A program made the translations under genes and the position numbers. From Limnephilus marmoratus (lineage: Eukaryota; Arthropoda; Insecta; Trichoptera; Limnephilidae), in the NCBI GenBank assembly GCA_917880885.1, contig OU862928.1:37250962-37314961 (forward strand): a stretch of 64,000 nt of DNA, read 5' to 3'. Under the pieces are notes generated by a model. That model searched no databases and was not told where the DNA came from. It saw only the letters and a program-made list of their open reading frames with translations. Below are positions 42,750-53,395 of this stretch, piece after piece; the stretch's first letter is position 1, and each line of letters starts with the position of its first letter.

Positions 42750-43600
42750 CGGCATTTAATAATATGTGAACATAAAACAATTAGGTACGTAAGACAACAA
42801 AGAGAAACTAGAAACTAAAAGGTTTAAGTCCAGTAAAGTTAAATTAAAACAAGATTTTAAACAAAATTGTAAAATTTTGGATGCTATCGCTAAATATACT
42901 GGGAATCTTGCTACTAAAGTTGATGTTCTATAGTCGACATATTCGCACAAGAGGTTGGGCGAAAGTTTTGTTGGTTCTTTAGATATGAAAGTTTCTGAAT
43001 TTCTTAGTAAACAGAGATAAATATTTATTTTGTAGACAAAGGGGAAGATTCTACTGGATTACTTATAATTTTGAAAATTATTTTTTTGAGATAAACCGAA
43101 CATTTTCATTGCTTAGTTCGTAATAATATTTATAAGCGACACGAACTTTGCGTTCTGTTAATTGAAAAATACCATTCATGAATGTTACATCTGAACAACC
43201 ATCATATGACGCACTTTGGTTCAGGTAATTTTTCATCAATATATTTATATGCATAGCTATCAATTCAATCAGATACACTTTTTAATTTTCCATTACGTGA
43301 TATCAGCAGTCTAAAATTTTCATAAGCACAGCTGCTCTGTGGTTAAACAAACGTCTGCCAACGGGAATGCCTTTTCGCATTTTTTTCAGGAAATGAGATG
43401 TTTGCAATAAACGTCAATATCACGAACACATTGCCATGGCGTAGAAAGAAAAAAAAAGATCTTTTAACACCACACTAGTCCAAATAGAAAGCTATATATT
43501 ATGGCCTTGATCTTTTCAGTAATATGGTACACAATTCAATTTAGTTTATTATTTTTAAAACATTACAAAATTGTTCATTGTAGTGCTAATACATTTGTAA
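42750..43600. other. Mostly non-coding; possible decayed ORF at 42800-43020
   Basis: See the preceding array for the coding-like patch. The remainder is AT-rich without motif. Confidence 0.3.
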
Positions 43601-43604
43601 AAGT

Positions 43605-43800
43605 TTGGGGGGTGGGTATGGGTACCGCCACCAAGAGAACCATTTATTGGATAACCAACACCTCTGCCATAACTCTTCCAAGTCGTTTGCTACGTTTGGT
43701 GACTTAACAAGAGTGCCTGGGTTCACGGAGTGAAGATTTTCCAGGGCTTGGCGGCCGATGCGTCTGCCCAGCAGCCGCGTGGTGTGCGGGATTGAGAAAG
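43605..43800 (+). mobile_element. SINE E 5' part
   Basis: GGGGGGTGGGTATGGGTACC, GATAACCAACACCTCTGCCA and GGGTTCACGGAGTG. Confidence 0.7.
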
Positions 43801-43804
43801 ACAT

Positions 43805-44535
43805 TTAGGTATTTTTTTGTAAAGGGACCCTTCTGTAATTTTTTTAGGAACGATGAAAATTTTCCATTAAAACGGGAAATAGAATTCTCTGGCCATTTTC
43901 TGTTTTTTAAGATAACAAAATTCCCCTACGTGGTACAATGGTGACTAGATTTTCGAATAGTTTAAGACTAACTTATTGCATGCAAATCGAATGCATAGTT
44001 TTTTTTTAATATGTTGTCAACCAGGTTGAAAAACGCAGTTTCGAGAAAAAGCATTCAAAGTTTTGCTGAAGGCTAATTCAACATACAAACTGTTTCAAAT
44101 GGTTTCACACAAAATGCTGTATCTTGGTTAATTTTACAAATCCCTTTAAAAAATCTCGTGAAAGCATTCTTAACAAATGCATCTTTCAGTGAATGAAATT
44201 TTAAAAACTTACATTTTTTTGTTTTACGATTGGTGCCTTTTAATGCAGTATTTTCAATCGCCCCGAATGCAAATAGTTGTCTTATAGTAATGAAGGCGAA
44301 TCAAAAGATTTCTTTCTAAAAGATATTCGTTTTAAGCATGTTTAGCGATGCGGAAAGATTCCATTTTTTATTTAGAACTTGTGGGTAACATAAAAAAATT
44401 CTCACTTTGACATCTTCGAGTGGAAAATGCGTCGTTTGATCCCCCTTTTGTCGATTCAGAGATTGAAAAATATTAAAGTTGATGTACCTGAAACAAATGA
44501 AAAAATCAATTAGATATAGCGTCAAAGTTATTGTG
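43805..44535. other. AT-rich spacer
   Basis: No supported gene or repeat. Confidence 0.35.
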
Positions 44536-44540
44536 ATTCA

Positions 44541-44625
44541 TTTTTGGGTTTTTATGCCGTGTTGCGCTGCCTCTTTATTTAGCTAACGTTTCGGACTGCG
44601 TTACAGTGTCCATCATAGGGCAGAT
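44541..44625 (-). ncRNA. Hammerhead-like motif, diverged
   Basis: Minus strand: CTATGATGGACACTG, AGTCCGAAACGTTAGC. Stem II (GGAC/GTCC) and GAAAC are kept, but the CUGANGA box reads CTATGA, so it is probably inactive. Same general arrangement as 10736-10815. It lies just outside the left arm of the inverted repeat pair. Confidence 0.4.
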
Positions 44626-44636
44626 GTTAGATTGTA

Positions 44637-45275
44637 GCATAGACATCCAAATGGATAGACAAGCAGTTACAGATGAGGGGTAAAACCAAACTATGGAGAG
44701 CGAAGAGGGGAAAGATGACTGTCATTCGTTGAACAATCAATCTGACAGTATATAGGCATCTCGCATTACAATATCACCATTTAGTTCTTAAAAGCAAAAT
44801 CTGCTTTGAATGAATAGACCTTTTTACATGGGAGCGCGAATTGCTTGCCACGTTCAAAACATATTTGCTAAGGCCAAATGCTCGCCCCAAAAAGACTCGC
44901 GCCAATACACATATCAATATTTTGTTTCCGTGTTTAGTTAAAACACTTTTACAAATGTTTCATAATTTACTTACCCCTGTAACCAGCGACGAGCACATTG
45001 GAGTACCGCCCACATTCGCTATGTGTACATTGATACGTAGATATATTGTATAGCACAAGCTGCCGTTATTTCGTTAAATGTATGGATGTCAGCTTCTCGC
45101 TGTTCACGGCAAGAATGATGACGTCACACATTTTAGATTCAAGCGAGGCTATATCCCCTCCCCATGGAGCGAGCCGGTTCCAAGGAGGAGCTACAGCCGG
45201 CGCCATGTGGAGGGGGAAATAATACGTTTTTATCACTTAGGGCAGGTCCAGATATATTCATATGTCCGTGGATTG
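44637..45275 (+). repeat. Left arm of a 640-bp inverted repeat pair
   Basis: Shares, in reverse complement with 48320-48957: CATAGACATCCAAA, GATGAGGGGTAAAACCAAAC, CAATCTGACAGTATATAGGC, TTTTTACATGGGAGCGCGAA, TTACTTACCCCTGTAACCAG and CACTTAGGGCAGGTC. Contains a perfect CRE-type TGACGTCA (about 45119). Similar lengths on both sides suggest terminal inverted repeats of one element. Confidence 0.75.
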
Positions 45276-45422
45276 TGGAGAAGTTTGTGTTTATGTTAAT
45301 AGAAATGATACCGTATTGCAAATATTAATCCTCTTAATGTGGTTTTCTGTGTTTAGTTTTGGTGACGCCGTTTATAATATTTATCGGACTTTATCCGTGT
45401 GAGTACGAGTATTACGCAATTT

Positions 45423-46032
45423 ATTTTTTATGTAAATAATACCGCACAAGAGTCCTAACTGATCCCGTCTGGAGCCAGTGAGACTGTAGCATCCCTAATT
45501 GAGGTCTTACATTAATAAAAATCAGAAAAATTTCATGTCTGGGTCATATAGTTCGAGGGGAGAAGTATCACTTGCTCCATTTAATATTGAAAGGCAAGAT
45601 AGAGGGTCGCCGGGGGCCTGGTAGGAGACAAATGTCTTGGCTGCGTAACATACGAGAGTGGACCGGCATTAGAAGTGTGGAGGAGCTATTCCGGGCAGCG
45701 AAAGACAGAGAGACATTTTCAATAGTGATCGCCAACGTCGGGAGGACCTGATACGGCACACAGAGAAGAAGAATTGAGGTCTGTTGTGAGGCTGAAGATA
45801 GTGGGGAGGGTAAGGATATGGGGAAGAGGTAAAGCAAAGCGGGGAAGCATCTGTCTGTTCAGATATGGTCACAAAATACAGCTAAAGCCATTTCAAGCGA
45901 CGCTCCAATTCTACATGGTCTCATTCCAGGGCGATACTTAGAGTATCTTCCACTGTGGAACGTTCCGCAAAAATACTACATATTAATTTTAAATAATTAA
46001 TTGTGCAATAACACAAATTAATCCATTTTAAT
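45423..46032 (-). mobile_element. SINE C lacking its tRNA head, split by a LINE
   Basis: ATACCGCACAAGAGTCCTAA at the tail side, body resuming after 45782, ending in GTGCAATAACACAAATTAAT without the head. Confidence 0.75.
45508..45771 (+). mobile_element. Short LINE 3' insertion with 11-bp target duplication
   Basis: AATTGAGGTCT at 45497-45507 recurs at 45772-45782. Between them the frame reads KYHLLHLILKGKIEGRRG, PGRRQMSWLRNIREWTG, VEELFRAAKDRE and IVIANV, and the insertion ends with GAGAAGAAGAA. Same LINE family as 33815-34412. Confidence 0.85.
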
Positions 46033-46039
46033 GCAATAG

Positions 46040-48315
46040 ACGTGCTTTGCTATTCGCGTCACTTTGTTCTATAAAAATGTACTAGCGAAATACCAAAGAT
46101 GCCTTTTTTGAAAGGAGCTTCTGGAGATCAGCTATAGCAGCATTCAAAATTATTATTTTTACAAATACAAAAATGATCCAGACTGGATCATTTAAAATTT
46201 AAAAAAAACCAAACGGATTTCGTTAAAATAATGTAAAATCTTTTAATTAATCAAAGGATAAATCTAAACAATTTTTTTGACAAAATGCCGACTTCTCAGA
46301 ATAAAAGTTGAATTTTGACCAAAATTTTGGTCTTAAATTGTTTATTACAAAAGATATTTATTGATGAGAACCGACCTTCGATTGGTAACTAAAAATATAC
46401 TTAAGAAGATTGTGTTAAAATTTGAGACTGATCGGTTCAGCCGTTTTGAGAACACAGTTTTGAGAAAAATGTGTTTAAAGTTTGCCTTCTACTTTCAAAT
46501 GCTCTGACACGTATTTACAAAAATGCGTGTAACTTCGAAAATAATCGTCGAATTGACTTGAAATTTTCTGTGTGTGTACTTGAATATATGTACAAAATTC
46601 TAACTGTATACATATAACCCCTTAATGAAGAACTCACTGTCTGTATTAATTTAGCTAAATTAATAATGATTTACGAGTAATTCCTTGCAACCAAGCCGCA
46701 TCAGTCGAAAAAAATCACATTGAAGCGATCTGTTTATAAATCCGTGTTTATAGGACCAATATGTTTACCGTTCGGGAGAAATCAAACGGCTTTTTTTATT
46801 GCGATGAGCGCTGCTTAACATTTATTAAATTTTCCGACTATTTGGATGACGGCTGTTGCCAGGCGGGTTGATTAAAACCATACGGTGGTCGAGAGTTCGA
46901 TAAAATAAATATTAGCCCGTTTAATTACAGAAGACCATATTTGTCATAGGTCTCATATAAATCGCTGTAGCACCCTTACTATCATAGTGAGATATATAAA
47001 ATAAACGGTGTTAGAAAGACAAAACACCATGCTTTATATTTAAATCTAAAAATAATCAACAAAAAAGTCAAATGTTTATCTTTATGAAACCAAAGTTTTG
47101 AATCGCAATTTGAAAAATAATTTTTATGTGAAAAAGGCAAAAAAAGTTAGGTGACATTAACATTGATAACATATTTTTCTGATAAAAAATTCATGTGTTT
47201 TTATTTTTTTTTTTGTTATCAGTTAGAAAAAACGTAAGATAAGCAATTTTAGTTAGAAAAACGTAAGATGAGCCATTTTTAAATCTTTTATGTTTGCATG
47301 CAAAAATTTTGCATATTTGGAATTATACATTTATTTTAAAATGTAAATCTGTATGTGTATTTCAAAAAAAATCACCTTTCAAAAATTGTTTTTGGTTTTG
47401 AGATATGTTCCATTTATTTTATTGAAAAAAACGCCAAATTTCTGAAGGGAACAATCTAATGTTCATAAAGTCGTACTGATTGATTATTAAATCATTTTTA
47501 TTAGGGAAAACATTTTTATTAATTTATTTCTCTAAATTAATATACCCCTATTCAGCTTTTACAAACATGTGATATCTAAATATATTAAAAATCAATGCAT
47601 TTTTTCTTGCTTGCTTGTTTTTTTGGTTGTTCCTTATGCGTTCGTAAACAATTCATCCGATTGCGATGAAGCTTTGGTGATTTTTAACATATTATTTAAA
47701 ATTATAACACATTATGTGTTATTCAACTCCAAACAGACTCTACTGCGGTAGGTAGGTACCTAAGAAAATTAGAAAAAGTAGTGTTTATACAAAATTCACC
47801 TTTCTCCGAAGGACTTTGCCATATGGCATACGGTGTAAGATTAATTACATTTTCCAAACCATTTGGAGAACGGCTGTTGCTACTCGGGTTGATCCAAACC
47901 ATACGGTGGCAAGTTGCTAGTTAAAATTTAAAAAAAAGATTTTCCGGTAGACATAAATAAGTGAAGCAATTCGGTGCGACTGAATGAATCAAAAGAATTC
48001 ATTCTCTTTTTTAACGCACTGAATCTGAATCTTATACATCGATATTTCATGAAAGTGACCTGAAAAGTTGAGGCCGGAGTGCAATTATAGTTGATGCAGC
48101 GCATTAATTATGACAATTTATATATATTATTATCATTCCGTTACTTTAAAAGAGTCATGCACCCATTCCCATAGTAATTGGCACTCCTGTCATTTATTAC
48201 ACACATCATTTGGCACGTAACAATATGTTATAATGCACCTAGCAAATGCGCATTGCAATTTTATACTATTGTAGGAACCTTAGGAACCTTTTATACCTAC
48301 GTATTGGATTAAACT
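46040..48315. other. Interior of the inverted repeat pair, low coding
   Basis: AT-rich, no long ORF. Two imperfect 65-bp direct repeats: 46825-46888 and 47846-47909, sharing ACGGCTGTTGC, GGGTTGAT and AAACCATACGGTGG. No transposase or RT motif was found. Confidence 0.5.
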
Positions 48316-48319
48316 AAAG

Positions 48320-48957
48320 CCATGGACATATGAATATATATAGACCTGCCCTAAGTGATAAAAGCGTATTATTTCCCCCAGTATGGGACCGGTTCCATGG
48401 AGCCGGCTGGGCTTACGAGAGCCTCGCTTGAATCTAAAAAATGTAACGTCATCATTCTTGTCCTGACCAGCGTCCAGCTCACATCGTACATTTTACAAAA
48501 TAACACGGCAAAAATGATAGCTTGTGCTATACATTACATCTTAAAATATGTCGATCATAACGAATGTGGGCGGTTCTCCAGTGAACTCGTCGCTGGTTAC
48601 AGGGGTAAGTAAATTATGAAACATTTGTAATTGTCTTAACTAAATCCGGCAACAAAGTATTCGACTGTGAAAAGTGGCGAACTTTACTTTGCCGCATTTG
48701 GACTTCGCAAATATGATAATAATGTGACGAACAATTCGCGCTCCCATGTAAAAAGGTCTATTCATTCAAAACCAGATTTTGCTTTTAAGAACTAAATGGT
48801 GATATTATAATGCGAGATGCCTATATACTGTCAGATTGATTTTTTAACGAATCACAGTCATTTCAATGTCATTCAATCTTTTCCCTCTTCGCCCCCCATA
48901 GTTTGGTTTTACCCCTCATCTATATCTTCTCGTCTATTAAATTTGGATGTCTATGAC
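48320..48957 (-). repeat. Right arm of the 640-bp inverted repeat pair
   Basis: Reverse-complement partner of 44637-45275, with frequent substitutions and small indels, so the pair is not recent. The ORF 48355-48612 is a by-product. Confidence 0.75.
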
Positions 48958-48959
48958 TA

Positions 48960-49985
48960 AAGCCTATTTGTGACTACAATTAACAAATCCTTTCCCACTG
49001 CCCCTTTCTTAACCTGCCTCTCAACGTTGCCAAGCTGTGTGGCAAAATAGTTACCCTGCTTTTAAATCGTAAATATAGTTAATTCAATACGTTTTCCTGT
49101 AATTCAACCCTTGATTAAGGAAAATATAAAAGTATTTCCTAGCGCCTATCACGGTTTAGCGCCCTAATTCGAAGTTCCTTTACTTGATTCGGTCTTGGTA
49201 GTAATAGGGTTAATAAAGCACGTTAAGGGTGTGTTACGTGTTTACATAACACGCTACATTTCATCAAAACAATAAATCTACCTGCTCCCTTCTCCATTCT
49301 ACCGTAAATTATACTCAAATTTCACTAATTACGTCATTTCCACAACATATTGCTGTAACCTTCAAACATTAATTTAACAAACCTTTTAACCAATCCTTCT
49401 ATTTTTTGTATTGTTTTTTTTTTTGTTGTATTTTTGGGATAAGTACGAAAAAGACAAATCTATTAATTGTAAACTAGCAGTTATAAACCCACTCCCCAGG
49501 TTTTTGTTGCTAGGCCCTGCGGGCGGCTTTTAGTTAGGCTTCGCCCGGTTTGAGTGTTGGTGACCATTTTTTTAAATCCGATAGGAACTGGTTCCAAAAA
49601 TAGCCAGTTCCTCGGATCCACTGTGATCCAGTGACAGCTAGTCACCGAGACAAAGTAACCGTAACAAAGTAAAAAAAGTAACCGAGACACTCAAAGTCTC
49701 AAAGACGCCATAATATGAAATATATATTACATATGGCCGTCTATAAATCCTAGAACTTATACCTAGAGAATAAACGTCCATATGCGCCACAAATAACACA
49801 GATGTTATTTGTGGCGCGGCGCATAATGCGTGGTGTCGGACATGCAATGGAAGTCGGGTTCTGGAATTCAACCACGCAGGTGCAAGCGTATTAATACTGT
49901 TTGATGATGAATGTCAAGTGGGAATATTTGAAGACATGATTTTTAGTCTAGACCCGGAGGGTTAAATAACAGCAGTAATAAAAAA
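48960..49985. other. Intergenic, no supported gene
   Basis: A GC-richer strip at 49490-49625 (TGCTAGGCCCTGCGGGCGGC) may be an old repeat. ATAACATCTGTG/GATGTTATTTGTGGCGC palindromic words lie at 49780-49815. No coding motif. Confidence 0.35.
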
Positions 49986-49989
49986 GCAT

Positions 49990-50195
49990 TTTTGAAGTGA
50001 AAACTTCTTACGCACTGAAAACTCAATGAAACGAAATTTAGCGACACTAAAAAGAGACAAACCCATATAGCTGTAGGATGTAGCCTGCTAGAGAATGAGA
50101 TAGTACAATCGGTCTCCTCTTAGTGCGGTGCTTCGTTCTTTAGTTTTCTGAAGGTTTCACCTCTGCCGCCTGTGAATTGCACACTCTGATTTTGT
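49990..50195 (-). mobile_element. Element family D copy, minus strand
   Basis: Minus strand from 50195: GTGCAATTCACAGGCGGCAG, AGGTGAAACC, ATTCTCTAGCAGGCTACATC, GTCTCTTTTTAGTGTCGCTA, TTTTCACTTCAAAAATGC. Confidence 0.6.
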
Positions 50196-50451
50196 TTAAT
50201 CTTCCCAGTATTCATTGTCATACACGTATTTTTTACATGTTTATATTATTACTAGCTGACCCGACGAACTTCGTACCGCCTCAGAATCAATAACTGTTAA
50301 ATTAAATTCAGATTTTTATTATGTCAAAAATTATACAATGAGGCAATCACCGATGCGCAACTGTCCGTGCTTTGTTTTTGCTAGTATCAGAGATGGCGTT
50401 GTCACAATCTAAGATTAATCACGATTTACATTGCTATATTCTAACAAAATA

Positions 50452-50642
50452 TGAAATGGCATTAGCCGTGTTTGGTGGCCAGATCTGAATAGCCAGATAC
50501 TTCCCCACCTTCCTCTTCCCTATTTCCTTCCCCTCCTCACTACCTTCAGCATCACAACATACCCCAATTGGGGATGCCATAGTCCCACTGGCTTCAGACG
50601 GGAGCAATCAGACTCTTGTGCGGTATTCATATAAAAAAAAAA
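50452..50642 (+). mobile_element. SINE C, 5'-truncated, plus strand
   Basis: TTAGCCGTGTTTGGTGGCCA, CTTCCTCTTCCCTATTTCC, CCAATTGGGGATGCCATAGT, TGTGCGGTATTCATATAAAA. Confidence 0.85.
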
Positions 50643-50644
50643 TG

Positions 50645-51335
50645 TCAATACTTAAGATTTATTTGGATTGCGAGTCAAAAACCTTACCCCTAGTGCACGC
50701 CGGTCGTCAAATGGATGCTCTGTGTAATTCTGAAGCAAGGGAACTCGACAATGAAGTTGCCCAGTTGTCAATCGAATATCGTCGACTATTTCCGTAACCA
50801 TTCGGGTATTAAACACAATTAGCTGATATTAATCGAGACACCTTAAATCTACATATTTGAGTTAATTGTTAAATTAATGTAATAATTAGAGTATAGAGTA
50901 TTAAACAATAATATCTTAAATAATTTAGCCACTTAAACCGCATTAACCTTAAATTAATAATACTTTTTGAAAAATTTATTTTATATAATTATTTTTTTAT
51001 TTTTTATATTATTTTTTTTTTTACACATTTGATTTATGTGAGTACGTAAATATAATGTATGTGTTATAATTTTTAATTTTAATTTTTTTAATTAAAAATT
51101 TATTTTTTTTCTCTTCCCTTTACACACGAGTAGTTACATTCTTGTAAAGGTTATATATTATATACATATATATGTTTATACTGTTTCTAATCAATGTTGC
51201 ATGTTAGTATTTAATGATTTGAGTTTAATCCGATTGTAACCTGAAAATGCAATTACTCATGATTATATTACATGTATATGTATATAAAAACTAATAAAAA
51301 TAAAATTTAAAATTACAAATGAAACACGTCTTTCA
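50645..51335. other. Very AT-rich spacer
   Basis: Begins with a tRNA-like scrap (50660-50705) and continues as A+T-dominated DNA, especially 50940-51110. No gene. Confidence 0.45.
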
Positions 51336-51336
51336 T

Positions 51337-51437
51337 TACACGTCTAAAAAAAGATAGATAGAGGGGTACGCGGAACAACAAATTTGTAGTGAGAGATAAG
51401 GGGTACCCCTGTTAAAAAGGGTTGAAGACCACTGCAG
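51337..51437 (-). mobile_element. hAT-type terminal fragment
   Basis: Minus strand from 51437: CAGTGGTCTTCAACCCTTTT, CAGGGGTACCCC. CAGTGGTtCTCAACC is the usual start of many hAT superfamily elements. The opposite end was not found. Confidence 0.45.
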
Positions 51438-51439
51438 TA

Positions 51440-52690
51440 AATCAATTTTTCGACAATAGGCGGTTTATATTGCTCGTTTACAAGCAACTTAACTCCTTAA
51501 CTGATATTTAGATATATATTATAATACCAGTAGCATAAATTAAAAGTTCTTTCAAATATTGAGTAAAATCTACTAGGAATACACTCACCCCCATTCCGAA
51601 AAATAATATTTACGCAATTAGTTACAATAGCAACAAGTAACTGGTTTTCATCATTACGCCGCATAGTATGTATTAGAATTCTCTACTCTGGAACTCATTG
51701 CGGGCCACGGTATTGTATAAGTTTTAACATGAAAAATGCGTGCTGCGGCGCAATTAGAGAATGATATATGAATCCAAACTGGAGTTTGATATGAGCTAAA
51801 AGCTATGGAGAATGTGTCACGGTAGATAAAAGGATTTTTTTATGTCTCTTTCCAATATTAACTTAAGATGTGTTAGGTATCTTCCAAATAAGTTGTAGGT
51901 TCATGTGATTGCTAGTTGATTTAATAAGTTAGCATAAAGGTTACAATGAATATTAAATAGAAGAGACGTCCATACTAGATTAGGTTCTAAATAGTTCTGC
52001 TGCTCTGCGAGCGGACTAAAGAAGCACGCCCCATCTCGGCGATGCCTTCGGCCATCGTCGTATCCGTTCGTTCCTAAGACACGAACGACAATAGATGGTA
52101 CTCCATACTCTACTGACATCTTTTGGGATATAGCAGAACTTTGTATATTGCCTAGAATTCGGTTTTTGTACACACACAGCAAATCATAAAAGAGTTTTAT
52201 AAGATCGGGCCAAAAATGTCAAATTGATTACTGAAAATTTTGTCCCGTATTGATAAAAAATATACACAGATAAAATGTTTCGATAAACCGATCCTCAATG
52301 ATAAGGTTTCAATATAAATTGAATACTTAAAAGCAAAGCAATGAAGAAACGGAAGTCTGTTTTAGATGATTATCTCTGAAAATTCCTTACAACAATTTTA
52401 AACGAGCCACACGCACTATGTAAGAAAACTCTCCACAAACACGCGAACAAAGCAATAAAACGTTCAATATCTGGCTCTTTGGTCAATATAATGCCAGTGT
52501 GTCTCGTCTCGCTTTGTCAATGCTTAATAAAATTTCAATGCAAACTGCTTTATAATTGGTGATCTTAATATAAATATAATTAACAAAATGCACCCTCAAG
52601 CGAACGAATACCTAAACGTTCCTAGCAAAGCGTTGACAGTTGCTTGTCGGCTGTTTGTAACGAGGCCGCTAGGTCTGGAGTTCTGGAGCG
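51440..52690. other. Mostly unannotated, one GC-richer patch
   Basis: 51990-52150 is nearer 50% G+C, with an open minus frame (51901-52182) of unknown nature. Nothing recognisable elsewhere. Confidence 0.35.
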
Positions 52691-52867
52691 GAGTGAAATC
52701 GATAACTTTAAATATCGAATCGATAGGCGTAACTTCCGATGATTTTATATCGATGTACCAAGCACGGTTTCGCCGTTGACAGCCGAACCGATATTGCCAG
52801 CGAATAAATAAGAAATCGTTTTATGCTGGCAAAAACAGAGGTATTTTCTTTGAATTGACACTCCGGA
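52600..52867 (+). promoter_or_regulatory. Candidate promoter with clustered ATCGAT boxes
   Basis: GC-richer block containing ATCGATA (52698-52704), TATCGAATCGATA (52713-52725) and TATCGAT (52748-52754). TATCGATA is the DRE/BEAF-type motif of insect housekeeping promoters. It lies 110-170 bases before an ATG followed by a good splice donor. Confidence 0.4.
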
Positions 52868-52948
52868 ATGTCAAACGCCACACAGTTGGGTAGAAATATT
52901 AATAAATTGACAATGTTGAATTGCATTGAAATTGTTTTAGCGAAAGAG
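52868..52948 (+). CDS. Candidate first coding exon of a host gene
   Basis: ATG at 52868 opens exactly 27 codons (MSNATQLGRNINKL..., ending IVLAKE). The next bases are GTAAGT (52949-52954) after GAG, a near-ideal 5' splice site in phase 0. The sequence is not shared with any repeat here and follows a GC-richer block with DRE-like boxes. Downstream the plus strand holds LINE sequence, so the next exon would be beyond several kilobases of intron or outside the window. The open frame runs on to 53236 only because it enters LINE coding sequence. The protein is not recognised. The exon call is inference from start, donor and promoter context. Confidence 0.4.
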
Positions 52949-52974
52949 GTAAGTAAAAGATTTTACCTTTTGGT

Positions 52975-53370
52975 TCTATTCTATTCTATTTTGCGTCCTT
53001 TCAACATTGAATTTCTACATAATGTTGAAATTGAACAAACTTTAAACATTCCTTCTTTAGAAAAACGTAGAATGGACTCTGATCTAATTTTCGTATTAAA
53101 AATTATCAACAGTATTACTGACACACCTGCTTTGTTACAACTCATCCAGTTCAACATCCCTTCCCGAAGACTCCAAAATAATGAATTACTGTTTCTCAAT
53201 CAACATTCCACTAATTATGGATTAGTGGAATGTTGAGAAACCATTCTCCTTTATCCAGAATGTCAAGACTTGTCAACGCAAATCAAAACATTGTATTTTT
53301 TGGAGTAATCCTAAATGACTTTCGGCGGTCGATATGCAATGTGTAATTTTAAAGCCTTTTAAATCCATCT
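52975..53370 (+). mobile_element. LINE RT C-terminal fragment
   Basis: Frame: FNIEFLHNVEIEQTLNIPS, LEKRRMDSDLIFVLKIIN, LIQFNIPSRRLQNNELLF, NQHSTNYGL, matching the end of Jockey/CR1-type RTs. It is interrupted by an inverted duplication (53191-53242) and lies against the tail of the next LINE. Confidence 0.65.
53191..53242. repeat. 21-bp inverted repeat with 3-base bulge
   Basis: The left arm, starting GTTTCTCAA then ACATTCCACTAAT, is mirrored by ATTAGTGGAATGT then TGAGAAAC around TATGG; only TCA is unpaired. The right arm replaces expected LINE coding sequence. Confidence 0.85.
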
Positions 53371-53395
53371 ACAAGCTACTTGTATTATTTAAGTT

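Noticed and set aside
48355..48612. 85-codon ORF ending in a splice-donor-like GGGTAAGT
   Set aside because: It lies in the right inverted-repeat arm, is not open in the sister arm, and the donor-like word is part of the repeat.
51901..52182. 93-codon minus-strand ORF in a GC-richer patch
   Set aside because: No recognisable domain, splice context or homology by eye; left as unannotated.
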